Source of the DNA: Leucaena leucocephala
Lineage: Eukaryota; Streptophyta; Magnoliopsida; Fabales; Fabaceae
NCBI GenBank assembly: GCA_037074615.1
Contig: CM073538.1
Location: 19,338,568 to 19,402,567, forward strand
DNA length: 64,000 nt
Reading direction: 5' to 3'
Part shown: positions 1 to 11,213 of the stretch, piece by piece
Layout of the letters: each line of letters starts with the position of its first letter
Numbering within the stretch: the stretch's first letter is position 1
Notes under the pieces: model-generated
Told to the model about the DNA's origin: nothing
The model's database searches: none
What the model saw: only the letters and a program-made list of their open reading frames with translations
Position numbers and translations under genes: made by a program

Positions 1-492
1 ATTTATGTCTTTAAGAGTTAAATAATATATATAATCTACTAAGAATAAAATAAAAAATAGTAATTAAAGTCTTAAAGTCTATTGTATATATATAAAAAAA
101 ACTTAAAATCTGTAGCAGGTCAAATATTTATAACTATATTACAACACTAATAATCAAATGCTTAGTAAGTAAAGTATGGGAAAAACTTTAATATCTAAAT
201 AAATATAAAAGTTATGTTTAAAATTTTAAAAATAAGCAAAGAGAGTTATCAAGTAAAACAAAAAGTATAGGGTTATAAATAGAAGAAGTTAAGAAAAGAA
301 ATAATACTCTAAATATAGGGTCAGGCTAAATAGGTAAAATAATATACTTTACATGATACCCTCCCCTATTTAATATTTGGCTCGACCCGAACTTATTTAA
401 ATGTATTTTGAATAACTTCATTTTAGTCAGACTGAACAATTTTCCTTAGGTTAGAACAGGCAAACTAAGCATACAGATATGATGCACGCCTA
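1..492. repeat. hAT-like non-autonomous element, right part, cut by window start
   Basis: AT-rich DNA that aligns base for base, with scattered differences, to the stretch starting near 40399. The second copy begins at 40174 with the hAT-like terminus TAGGGGTATGTATGGG; this copy ends near 484-492 with GCACGCCTA, a plausible degenerate complement of that terminus. Its first roughly 225 bases would lie outside the window. No ORF of note lies in it. The family assignment rests on terminus shape only; the repeat relation itself is directly visible. Confidence 0.55.
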
Positions 493-1003
493 GAGCTAGG
501 AAAATGGGCTCAGCCCACGGGCTAGGTCCGTTTTCCTTCAAAACAGGGCGGGCTCGGGCTGGCATTTTGTCAGCCCGTTTTGTGTTTTGGGGCGGGTTGC
601 ACAGCCCGCCCCTTCCCAGCCCGTCAGTGCTAGCGGGCTAGCCCATTTTCCCGCTTTTTTTTTAATTTTTAATATTATTATTTATTTTATCTAAATATTA
701 CTTTGAATAATTTTATTATTGAATACTAGTAAAAATAATTACCTATTTGTTAATATGTGTTGACATATTATAATTGATTAATATTATGTTAATGTTTATT
801 TAGATTTATAATTATAAAATTTGATATTTTTTATAAAAAGTAAAGAATTTTAAGAGTATAAAATTAACTATATTTTAATTATACTAATATAACATTATAA
901 ATTTTTTATTAGTATTCTAAAAATTTAAAAATAATTTTTTAAAAATATTAAAAAAATTAAAAAAAAAAAAGAAGGGCGGGCAGCGGGCTGGCCCACCCCT
1001 AAA
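493..1003. repeat. hAT-like MITE with GC-rich ends
   Basis: The outer parts (about 493-655 and 972-1003) are GC-rich and full of GGGCTGG/CAGCCCG motifs that can pair with each other, while the centre is almost pure A/T. The right end reads GGCCCACCCCTA, the complement of the common plant hAT MITE terminus TAGGGGTGGGCC. The left end is less clear (CTAGGAAAATGGGC). I could not find a convincing 8-bp target duplication. Confidence 0.45.
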
Positions 1004-1862
1004 AGGGGACCCACCCCCTAAAGTAAGCTGGTCCAACCTGCTTTATCAGCTCTCACACCCCTTATCTTTCCTAATAAAAGTTTTTCTATGTGAGGATTTT
1101 CTGTGCTTATCACCTTAACCGTCAAATAAGATGAAACAACACCCTAATTTCAATTCTGCTGACGCACCTTCTGAGAAAGAAAGACATTATCCGGGTGACT
1201 TTTATTCCATCTTTTGTCACTGTTTTCATCTTTTCCATATTTTTTAATACATTGTTAAAACTATATGCATAGATACTGCAAACTACGTCAATACGAAGAT
1301 CATCATCATTCCAGCTTAATTTCCTAAACCCTAAACCCAGAGAAAATGAGTGCTTCATCACATGATTCTTCTGGGAAGCCACATGCAGTTTGTGTTCCGT
1401 TCTCAGTACAAGGCCACGTCAGCCCCTTTAGGCAACTGGTCAAGCTCCTTCATTGGAAGGGTTTCAACATAACTATGGTGGACACCGTGGCGTATCACAA
1501 TCGCCTGGTCCGATCCTTAGGACCCAACTTCGCGAAGGCCTTGCCGGGTTTCAGGGTGGAGACGTTACCTGACGGGCTGCATCAGTCGTATCGGGACGAG
1601 AACCCGGACGTGACGGAGTTGTGTGACGCGTTGAGGAAAAACTGTTCGGAGCCGTTTAAGGAGCTGGTGAAGAGGATGACGGAGTCATCAGGATTTGGTG
1701 CGGTGAGGTGCATCATAGCAGATGGGGTTATGATCTTTGCAATTGAAGTTGCGAAGGAATTAGGGATACCTGAAATTCACTTTTGGGCTGCCTCTGCTTG
1801 CGGTTTCATGGCCTACTTGCAATTCGATCCTCTTATTCACACTGGAATTATTCCCTTCAAAG

Positions 1863-2846
1863 GTAGCTTGATTGTCTCCATCTTTTAAAAGATTATACAC
1901 CCCCTTCAATTTTTAATATAAAATATATGTAATTAATTAAATTAAATTAAATTAAATTAAATTATATAATATATTTTTTAAAATATTATAATTATCTTTT
2001 TAAATTATTTTCTATTCTCTTTTAATAAATATTAAAAAATATTATATTTAAAACTCAAATTAATTCCCTAAGTCTATATTAATTACCAGAGAGAGTCTAT
2101 ATTTAAAATTATAAGTACATGTCACCTCTTACTAATATAAACAACTATCTGGAGATTATACATTTGATTAATGAGTTATATTGTTAATATAAAGAAATTG
2201 TAAACGTAGAACCCAAAAAAATTGAATTTGATTAAAGTTTAGATATATTTGTAATTTAGTTTTTATTTTTTAATTTACCAAAATTTTAAATTGAATCATT
2301 ATGATTTTTGTTTGGTATATTTTTTGATGTAATTTTTTCCACTTTTAATATTGTCAACTCAATCTTATGTTGTATGATCAATGGTATCGTCGAGTGGTGC
2401 TAGCCAGGCATGAACTTTTATTTTTTATTTTTTTATATAAAAATTTTTAAAAATAAGTTCAGTTTACTTTTAATTTAAGGATAGGGTAAAGTCTTTCTTT
2501 CTTCTAACTAATATTAATATCGGGTAAGATAAATTGTCTATTATTCTCAGATATAAATTTAGACACCTAAAAGATAGAATATCTTTTTAAATGCTGCTAT
2601 TATAAAATGGTTGACCCACCAAAAAATTGTCAACAAATTAGCTCATTTTGTCGGCCGGTTTCCCCCAAAAAGGGGCTAACCCGCCAAAATGGGTATAAGG
2701 CTTCTGCCTACATTACATTAAAGACCAAAATTCCCAATGAACCAGATTGAGTTAATAAATGTATATATTTAGGGTGAATAATTAGGATGAATTTTTCTTA
2801 ACCAAAATTCACAACTGTAGCAAGAAATTTTCTGATCTTGTTGCAG
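1863..2846 (+). other. Intron of the UGT pseudogene
   Basis: It starts GTAGCT after AAAG and ends TTGCAG. The single conserved intron of UGT85 genes sits at this place, after the N-terminal acceptor domain. The intron is very AT-rich, holds an AATTA microsatellite-like run near 1932-1963, a SINE-like reverse repeat (2405-2580), and a GC-rich hAT-like scrap at 2640-2700. Confidence 0.75.
2405..2580 (-). repeat. Dispersed SINE-like repeat, copy D
   Basis: The reverse complement resembles copies at 19539-19775, 42715-42946 and 20921-21065. The shared core is a stretch reading roughly 'taatagacgattcactttgtctaatattaatattgtttaggagaaagtgaga' in copy B, quoted here only as a location guide at about 42833-42885. 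This copy is diverged and its ends are uncertain. Confidence 0.35.
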
Positions 2847-3397
2847 ATACTGAATCCATCACCGAAAGCACACTAAACAAGCCCATAGATTGGATTCCTG
2901 GGATGACAAACATGAGACTCAAAAGACATGCCAAGCTTTATCAGAACCACCGACATTAACGAGACTGTTCAATTTCCTAAGAACCGAAACACAAAACTGC
3001 TTGAACTCACCAGCAATCATCATCAACACATTCCATGACTCAGAATCTTAGGTCCTCGAAGCTCTCAAATCCAAGTTTCCCAACAGCAACATATACACCA
3101 TCGGTCCTCTTCCATTGTTACTCAGACATGTTCCTGAAATCCACTTGACCTCCGTACGACCAAACCTGCGAAAAGAAGACTCCGAATGTCTGAACTGGCT
3201 CCAGAAATGGGAACCCGGTTCGGTTCTCTACGTGAATTATGGGAGTTGGACCGTGATGTCAGAGAATCAGTTGAAGGAATTTGGTCGGGGTTTACCAAAT
3301 AGTAAGGTTCCGTTTTTGTGGGTAATAAGGTCTGATGTGGTGATGACTGAATTGGCGATTTTGGCGAAAGGGTTTTGTGATGAGATTAAGGGAAGAG

Positions 3398-3402
3398 GTT
3401 AC
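3398..3402 (+). repeat. Target-site duplication GTTAC, left copy
   Basis: GTTAC sits directly before the 5' LTR and is repeated at 10552-10556 directly after the 3' LTR. Five bases is the usual Copia integrase footprint. Removing the element and one copy brings the two halves of the UGT coding frame together, which confirms the insertion point. Confidence 0.95.
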
Positions 3403-3885
3403 TGTTAGATATTTATTATTTATTATGACCTATTTAGATATTAATTAGGATAATTAATAAATATTTCTGAGTGTGGCCCGTAGTCATTGGGCCCAGTCCA
3501 GGAGGGTTATTGACTCAGTTTATTTAAGGTTAATTTCCTGATGGTGGAAATCAACAAAACAACACAATTTATTTGAGTGTGAGATCTCATTTTCTGAGTC
3601 CAGAGCGAAACCTATTCTCAGCTCACTTTTGAAGGTTCCCCACTGGTGACGGCTAATAACAAGTTGCCATCACTGTGCCTAATCACCAGTTGGAAGAACC
3701 TGTTGTTTATCTAACAGTGTTCTCTTTTGACAGGTATCCTATTGTGATTCCAGTTCTCCTCAGATCAATCAAGTTAATGGCAAGAGGTAACTTTAAGTCT
3801 TCCGCTGCATCTCATATAAGTTTATATTTGAGTATGATATAATCTGGACTGATTATAGTACTTTAGAGATGTTTATTTTCTAACA
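3403..3885 (+). repeat. 5' LTR of the young Copia element
   Basis: It is 483 bp, TG...CA bounded (TGTTAG ... CTAACA), and matches 10069-10551 except at 3518. Transcription of Copia elements starts in this repeat, but I did not identify a clear TATA box. Confidence 0.97.
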
Positions 3886-3887
3886 TG

Positions 3888-3899
3888 TGGTATCAAAGC
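3888..3899 (+). other. Primer-binding site (tRNA-iMet type)
   Basis: TGGTATCAAAGC lies two bases after the LTR. It matches the complement of the 3' end of plant initiator tRNA-Met (TGGTATCAGAGC) except one base, so minus-strand DNA synthesis would start here. Confidence 0.9.
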
Positions 3900-5720
3900 C
3901 TTGTTTAAGATTACATCTGCCTTGCTTATTGATCTTTTGTGTTCATGAGATGAATATGGGATATCTAAATATCACAATTTATTTTATTCTTTTAACCATT
4001 TGTCTTTTACTCCTCTGTGAACGCCGACGGAGAGACTTGAGACAGCAAGTGCGTGACCGACAGGAGAGAGCGACGGCAAGTGCATTCTGTGAACTCGTCA
4101 CGAGTGAAACTGAAGAGGAGTAGCGACCACGGCGAGAGCAAGCGAGTCCCTGTGATGCTGCAAACCATGTGAGCGTCGCCGTGAAGTTGCCGCCGTTCAG
4201 ACCTCGAGACCGCCGTGTGAGCTGCCGCCATTATTACCGTGTAACGTTGCAGCGAGAACTCGCAGGAAAACACCTTGTGAACCTGGCCATGGCGCCGCTG
4301 TTCTGTCACAGAAGATTGCGGCGACCATGGTGTCGCTGTCCTGTCGCGGCCGTCCTGTGCCCTGCGTCTCGGGTCGCGACAGGGAGACGGGTCGTGAGTC
4401 GGGTTAGGTCAACCCGACTCACGCTGATGGTGAACCAACCGTTTGATTTTCAAAAAAAAAAAAAAAAAAGAATTTCGCTGCTGGGCCAGCCATTTCTTTT
4501 TTTTGGGCTGTACAGTGATTTACAAACTAAAAGGGGAACTTCATTCTGGGCCAAGAGCCATTGGGCCGCAGGATTGTTTGTCTGCAAGTCCAAAAAAAAA
4601 AAAAACTGCAGGTCATGGGCCTGATTTGGGTTTTGTTTCTGGAAATTATTTTGGGCCCTATTTTTGGACTTTTGTGTATGGGCCACTTAGTTTTATTTCC
4701 AGAAAATTATTTTTGGCCAATTAATTTGATTTTTTCAGAAAATCAAAAATTACTATTACATGCACGGTAAATGTTTAAATTAATTTCTCTATTATTTTAG
4801 ATTTTAGAAAAAGGAATTTACAAATTTTAATTTTTTTGTTATTTAATTGCCTATTTTGTTTTTAATTTCTCCCTTGGCAATTAAATTAACTGTTTAATTT
4901 TGTAAAAAACCTTTTGAGTTGAAATTAATTGTTAGACATTTTTGGGTGCATGAAATAGTGGGAGAATTTTAATATTAATTTATTAAATGCTCCATTTTGT
5001 TGTGCATATTTGGATTTATATGCACGTTATTGATATTTGTGATGAGCATGCAATTTTGTGAGGAGTAGCCACAGCATCCTCATTTGTTTGTGTTGCGTGC
5101 ATTAATTAATCACATATGGATTTAAAATATCAATAATAATTAAATGTATAGTTATAATTTATCTTTACCCACAGGTTGATATATTATGATTGTACATTTA
5201 ATTAGGGGAGAATTAATTTCTCCATTAAATTGTGCATATTTGGATTTTCAATGCACTTGAATGATATTTGTGATTAGCGTGCAGTTCTTTGAGGAGTAGC
5301 CACAACATCCTTGTTTATTGAATCTGTTGCATGCATTTATTAATCACATCTGGATTGGAAATATCATTTGTAATTAAATGTATAGCTATGATTTATCTTT
5401 GCCCACAGGTAGATATCTCACAATTGTACATTTAATTAGGGTGGGATAGAATGGCCTCGTTGTTTTCTAATTAGCCCACAGGCATTGGGAAATTACGAAT
5501 GCATTCTAATTCTACCATCTGAGATAAATACCTGGTTATGCTAATGTCTTTGCCCACAGGTAGACATTAGTGATACGTATTTATACTGCTTGCATGCTAC
5601 ATTTGAGCTAAGCATGCATATATGGCACAGTGACTTGTGATTGCTTCAAATTATTAATGTGAGCTTATTTGTGTGTTTGTCTGTTCTCATTTTGCAGATC
5701 CAATTGCTGCTCCTAGGATT
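3900..5720 (+). other. Long untranslated leader of the young Copia element
   Basis: Some 1.8 kb separates the primer-binding site from the gag start. The first part (about 4010-4440) is GC-rich, the rest AT-rich. A block of about 230 bp is tandemly duplicated (roughly 4975-5206 and 5207-5441). CCCACAGG occurs four times (5168, 5402, 5475, 5553). TTTTGCAG at 5691-5698 is a good splice acceptor shortly before the likely gag ATG (5721), so a spliced leader is possible. Small ORFs in this stretch do not resemble a known protein. Confidence 0.7.
4975..5441 (+). repeat. Tandem duplication of about 230 bp in the Copia leader
   Basis: Two diverged units align end to end. Landmarks are TGTGCATATTTGGATTT at 5001 and 5231, GAGGAGTAGCCACA near 5059 and 5290, and GTACATTTAATTAGG at 5192 and 5426. 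The two units differ far more than the two LTRs do, so the duplication is older than this insertion and belongs to the family. Confidence 0.85.
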
Positions 5721-8700
5721 ATGGCTGATGTAAGCAACAAAACAATCTTAGATGGTAGCATTAACTATGCTGACTGGAGAGATGATGTTTTGTTGCAGCT
5801 TGGTTTCTTAGACTTGGATTATGCCTTGAGGTTCGATAAACCTCCTAGACCTGATGATGCCTCCGATGATAGAGAGGCAAAGGAAAGGTATAATATGTGG
5901 GAGCGGAGTAACCGCTTGTCTCTTCTGCTTATACAACAAAGGATCACTAGGAGCATTAAGGGTGCAGTCCCTAAGTGCGACACAGCCAAAGGATACTTGG
6001 AAGCCTTGGATAAGCAATTCAAGCCGACAGACAAGCAGATGGGTGGTGCCATCATGTCTGAACTATGCACTATGAGGCTTACAGGTATTGGTGGTGTGAG
6101 GCAACATATCATGAAGATGAGAGATCTGGCCTCTCAGCTGAAATCCTTTGAGATGGAACCTACAGAGCAATTCTTAGTGCAGCTGGCTCTAAACTCTCTT
6201 CCTGCTCAATATGAAGCTTTCAAGATCTCTTACAACACACATAGGGAAAAATGGTCAGTAGATGAACTTTTGTCCATGTGTGTTCAAGAGGAGACTAGAT
6301 TGCTGATGAGTGGGAGAAATGCACAAAAGGAGGCTCATCTAGCAGAAGGTTCCATGGCTGGCAGTGGACGTGGAAACAGGGGAAAGAAAGATAAAAAGAA
6401 AAAGTGGAAAATTCCTGCTGTTTCAGCTGCCAACAAAAGGAAAGCCATATGCTTCATCTGTAAGGAAAAGGGACATATGAGGGATGATTGTCTCAAGAGG
6501 AAGGGATGGCTAGCTAAGAGAGGTATGCTTTCATCGTGTATTACTTTTGAGTCTAATTTTTCTAGCGTTAATGATGACACTTGGTGGATTGACACTGGGT
6601 CAATGATCCACATTTCTACTACCATGCAGGGCTTTCTAACAAGCAGGGCTCCACATCCCAATGAGGAAACCGTCTTATCAGGCAGTGGGAGAGGAGATCC
6701 TGTGAAAGCTGTTGGAACTTTTCGCATTCATCTTTCGAATAAAAGTGTTTTAGAACTTTATGATGTTTTTTATGTTCCCTCTTATAAGAGGAATTTAATT
6801 TCCATGTCAAAACTCATTCCATTTGATTATCATTTAGTTCTTTCGAAGAAACTCATGTCTTTGTCAAAGGATTCGATTTTTATTGCGAATTTAGTTATGA
6901 TTGATGGTTTGTTTAAAATTGTTTCTGATTCGCCTCAATCTCTTTCTGTTACGCATGGTACTAAGAGAAGTGTTATCGATGAGAATTCTTATAGCCTGTG
7001 GCATAGGAGATTGGGACATATCTCCGTTGACAGAATCAAAAGGTTAAATAAAGAAGGAATTCTTCCGTCTTTAAACCATTCAGAGTTTGATTCTTGTGTG
7101 GACTGCATAAGGGGAAAGCAGACCAGTAAGTCACATAAGGGGGCTAGAAGAAGTTCTGAGTTGCTAGAAATTGTACACACGGATATTTGTTGCCCTGATT
7201 TGACTGCGCATGGTCAAAAGTACTTTATCACCTTTATTGATGATCACTCATGATACATGTATGTCTACATGCTTTATAATAAAAGTGAAGCATTAGATGC
7301 TTTCAAGGATTATAAAGTAGAAGTAGAAAAACAGATTGGGAAACCAATCAAGATTGTGAAATCAGACCGTGGTGGTGAGTATTATGGCAGATACACTAGT
7401 GAAGGACAAGCAGCAGGTCCATTTGCTGAATTTCTTCGAGAGCAAGGTATAGTGGCTCAATACACTATGCCCGGATCACCTGACATGAATGGTGTAGCTG
7501 AGAGAAGAAATAGGACCTTGCTGGACATGGTTAGGAGCATGATGAGTAGCTCCAAACTACTGTTTTCTCTGTGGAAGGAAGCACTCAAGACAGCCACATA
7601 CATATTGAACAGGGTTCCAACAAAGGCAGTGTCCAAGACACCCTTTGAAATCTGGAAAGGATGGAAACCCAGTTTAAATCATTTCAAGGTATGGGGTTGT
7701 CCTGCGGAAGTAAGAGTGTATAATCCACAGGAGAAGAAGTTGGATCCTAAGACCATCAGAGCTTACTTTGTAGGCTATGCGGAGAGGTCTAAGGGTTATA
7801 AGTTTTATTGTCCTCCACCTTCTACAAAGTTTGTAGAGTCTAGGAATGCCAAGTTTCTTGAGAATGATGTGATTAGTGGGAGTGATTGTCTATCAGATAA
7901 TCACATAGAGCAAACCACTGATATCATTCATGAGAGGATGTCAATAGTCAATGTTTATCCCACTGTTGAGATTGACATTGAACGTGACGTGGACCCTATG
8001 GCTCAAGTTGACGGTGCTGAACAAAATGGACACATACCTGATGGTCAACCTATCACACAAGTGGAACCACCACAAGCTGTGATAGAGGATGTCATTGTTC
8101 AGCAACCTAGTTCAACCCAAGAGGTTGAATTGAGGAGGTCAACTAGAGAGAGAAGATCGGCATTACCTGATGACTATGTAGTGTATTCTACTGAGGTTGA
8201 CTGTGATGTAAGTGTTGAGAATGATCCTTTGTCGTTTACTCAGGCTGTGAGGAGTGTGAACTCCAAGTTGTGGCATGATGCTATGATTGATGAAATGAAT
8301 TCCATGGCAAACAACCATGTTTGGGAACTTGTAAAGTTGCCTAGTGGGTCTAAGGCCATTGGCTGTAAATGGGTTTATAAAATCAAGAGAGACTCACAAG
8401 GTAACATCGATAGGTACAAGGCTAGGTTGGTTGCAAAGGGATTCACTCAAGTGGAAGGAATCGATTACAGTAAAACATTTTCACCTGTATCCAAGAAAGA
8501 TTCATTTCGAATCATCATGGCGTTGGTTGCCCATTTTGATCTGGAGTTGTACCAGATGGATGTTAAGACTGCTTTCCTCAATGGTGAACTGGAGGAAGAA
8601 GTCTACATGAAACAGCCTGAGGGTTTTGTTGCAGAAGGTAAAGATCAATTGGTGTGCAAGCTGAAGAAATCAATATATGGTTTGAAACAGGCTTCACGGC

Positions 8701-9797
8701 AGTGGTACTTGAAGTTCCATGAAGTGATCACGTCATTTGGTTTCGTTGAGAACATCATGGATGATTGTATATACCACAAGGCTAGTGGGAATAAAATCAT
8801 ATTCTTGATTTTGTATGTGGATGACATACTACTTGCTACCAATGATCTGGGACTATTGCGTGAGGTGAAACAGTTTCTGTTCAAGAGTTTTGACATGAAA
8901 GACATGGGTGAGGCTTCTTATGTCATTGGCATAAAGATCCATAGAGATAGAACCCAATGTCTTGTAGGTCTATCTCAAGAGGCTTACGTTGTCAAAATTC
9001 TTGAACGATTCAAGATGCAGAATTGTTCATCTAACGTGGCTCCTATTGAAAAAGGAGACAAGTTTAGTCTAAGTCAATGTCCTGAAACCGAGCTTGATAG
9101 GAAACAGATGGAAAGGGTCCCATATGCCTCAGCGGTAGGAAGCTTGATGTATGCGCATGTTTGTACAAGACCTGACATCGCTTTTGCTGTGGGTATGTTG
9201 GGAAGATACCAAAGTAATCCTGGGGAAGCACATTGGACAGCTGCAAAGAAGGTGTTTAGGTACCTACAAGGCACTAAACACTACATGCTCACATACAGGA
9301 GAACAGACAGTTTGGACGTGATTGGATACTCAGATTCAGATCTTGGGGGATGCGTAGACTCGAACAAGTCTACATCTGGTTACATCTTCCTATTGGAAGA
9401 AGGAGTTATATCGTAGAGGAGCGCTAAGCAAACTCAAACAGCTCCTTCTACCGGTGATGCTGAGTACATTGCGTGTTTTGAAGCAAGTTCACAAGCTATT
9501 TGGATAAGGAATTTCATTGCTGGGCTTAAGATTGTGGATTCAGTCTCAAAGCCAATCAGAATGTACTGTGATAACACAGCTGCGGTGGCCATAGCGAACA
9601 ACAAAAGGAATAGAAGTCGCAGCAAGTTTGTTGAGCTTAAATTCCTTTGCTTGAGAGAGAGGGTTCAAGATGGCCAAGTTTCAGTTGAACGTATCAGTAC
9701 ATTAGACATGTTGGCTGATCCTTTGACGAAAGGGTTGAAGCCAAATATCTTTGTCACACATGTGCCTCATATGGGACTTCGTCCTACTTTTGATTAG
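5721..9797 (+). pseudogene. Copia gag-pol polyprotein frame with two internal stops
   Basis: The polyprotein provides capsid, protease, integrase, reverse transcriptase and RNase H for retrotransposition in the cytoplasm and nucleus. The frame from ATG 5721 to TAG 9795-9797 spans 1359 codons. Visible in order: UBN2-like gag, a CCHC zinc knuckle at residues 244-257 (CFICKEKGHMRDDC), protease DTG at 291, integrase pre-domain (LWHRRLGH, then CVDC), integrase core with SDRGGEY and NGVAERRN, RT with YQMDVKTAFLNG and YVDD at about 1032, and RNase H with DNTAAV and ADPLTKGL. TGA at 7251-7253 cuts the integrase and TAG at 9414-9416 cuts RNase H. No frameshift is needed, and each stop is one transition from a sense codon. 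An upstream in-frame ATG at 5673 exists, but 5721 fits the gag N-terminus better. Confidence 0.95.
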
Positions 9798-10057
9798 TGG
9801 AGGTATGAGCAATGAAATTATATTTTGTGGTTTATCATTTCAATTTGTGATTGTATACATTTGTGTTATTGAATTGATAAACATTGAGACAGGAACCTAT
9901 GAACATTGAGTTCATGTATATTGTGATATCCATTATGTGATGGTGCTACATGTAATACTTGGAAGGTAATACCCGATAAAAGGGGACTTATCGCCTTGAT
10001 TCTTGTAGCGCGACATCAGTTTACCTAGACAGGGCGATGACATTGAGTATATGGGCC

Positions 10058-10068
10058 AAGTGGGAGAA
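10058..10068 (+). other. Polypurine tract of the young Copia element
   Basis: AAGTGGGAGAA lies directly before the 3' LTR. This is the usual plus-strand primer position and composition in plant Copia elements. Confidence 0.85.
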
Positions 10069-10551
10069 TGTTAGATATTTATTATTTATTATGACCTATT
10101 TAGATATTAATTAGGATAATTAATAAATATTTCTGAGTGTGGCCCGTAGTCATTGGGCCCAGTCCAGGAGGGTTATTGACTCAATTTATTTAAGGTTAAT
10201 TTCCTGATGGTGGAAATCAACAAAACAACACAATTTATTTGAGTGTGAGATCTCATTTTCTGAGTCCAGAGCGAAACCTATTCTCAGCTCACTTTTGAAG
10301 GTTCCCCACTGGTGACGGCTAATAACAAGTTGCCATCACTGTGCCTAATCACCAGTTGGAAGAACCTGTTGTTTATCTAACAGTGTTCTCTTTTGACAGG
10401 TATCCTATTGTGATTCCAGTTCTCCTCAGATCAATCAAGTTAATGGCAAGAGGTAACTTTAAGTCTTCCGCTGCATCTCATATAAGTTTATATTTGAGTA
10501 TGATATAATCTGGACTGATTATAGTACTTTAGAGATGTTTATTTTCTAACA
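10069..10551 (+). repeat. 3' LTR of the young Copia element
   Basis: It is 483 bp and identical by eye to the 5' LTR apart from A at 10184 where the 5' copy has G. It is followed directly by the second GTTAC (10552-10556). Confidence 0.97.
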
Positions 10552-11213
10552 GTTACATTACAAGTTGGCGTGATCAAGAGAAGGTGCTTTTTCATCCTTC
10601 AGTTGGATTGTTCATGACGCATTGTGGATGGAATTCCATGACGGAAGCTTTATGTGGACTGTGGAGGTGTTCCTATGATTTGTTGGCCTTTTTTTTGTTG
10701 AGCAGCAGACGAATTGTAGATATGCATGCACACATTGGAACATAGCAATGGAGATAATTATAGCCATGACTTTCTAGTTTACTCAATCTAATTGATTTAT
10801 TTTAATTTTAAATATAAGAATATAATTTAGTTTGTCTCAAAATTTATAATAATTTTCTATTTATAAATTATCTCTATTAATATTATGTATATATTAAAGA
10901 ATTAAAGAAATTTCTATCAAGATAGTTCTAAATTTTTATTGCACATAATTAAAGAAAATATTTTGAATAACTTAACACAATTTTTTTATAAATAATTAAC
11001 TAACACATAAATTAAATCTAATTAATGCGTTTGTATATATATGATTGAGTTATATAGTGAATATTGGTTCAGGTGAATGAAGATGTGAAATGGGAAGAAG
11101 TAGTGGCGCTTGTGAAGGAAACGATGGAGGAAGGGAAGGGAAGGGGAGGGAGAAGGCATGGGAAGCTACTGAGATTGGAGGACCATTCTTTAATCATTTC
11201 AGTGCCTTCATAA

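Larger units (their letters stand above)
3403..10551 (+). mobile_element. Complete young Ty1/Copia LTR retrotransposon inserted in UGT exon 2
   Basis: The 7149-bp element has 483-bp LTRs (3403-3885; 10069-10551) beginning TGTTAG and ending CTAACA, a primer-binding site at 3888-3899, a 1.8-kb leader, one gag-pol frame (5721-9797) and a polypurine tract at 10058-10068, flanked by GTTAC duplications. Domain order is gag, protease, integrase, reverse transcriptase, RNase H, which defines Copia. I found one LTR difference by eye (G at 3518, A at 10184), so the insertion is recent. The gag-pol frame carries two stop codons, so this copy cannot make the full polyprotein by itself. Confidence 0.97.
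1346..11213 (+). pseudogene. UGT85-type UDP-glycosyltransferase pseudogene split by a Copia element
   Basis: UGT85 enzymes transfer sugar from UDP-sugar to small acceptors in the cytosol. Exon 1 (1346-1862) is intact: 172 codons with the N-terminal acceptor fold (FSVQGHVSPF, then LPDGLHQS), ending AAAG|GT. The intron (1863-2846) ends TTGCAG. Exon 2 begins 2847 with a DWIPGM motif typical of UGT85. Lesions: one extra A in the run 2921-2924 shifts the frame, and TAG at 3049-3051 is in frame with the downstream part. The reading stops at 3402 where the retrotransposon enters, just before the PSPG donor-binding box. The box resumes at 10552 (HPSVGLFMTHCGWNS), then meets a 7-bp tandem duplication (10653-10666) and a run of 8 T (10689-10696) that breaks the frame again. 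A C-terminal piece lies at 11074-11213 after an AT-rich gap. At least four lesions besides the insertion, so non-functional. Confidence 0.9.

Noticed and set aside
4007..4770. Several overlapping ORFs on both strands in the Copia leader, including Arg/Cys-rich and Lys-rich frames
   Set aside because: They mutually overlap, are low complexity, have no family resemblance, and lie in the transcribed leader of the element; treated as chance frames.
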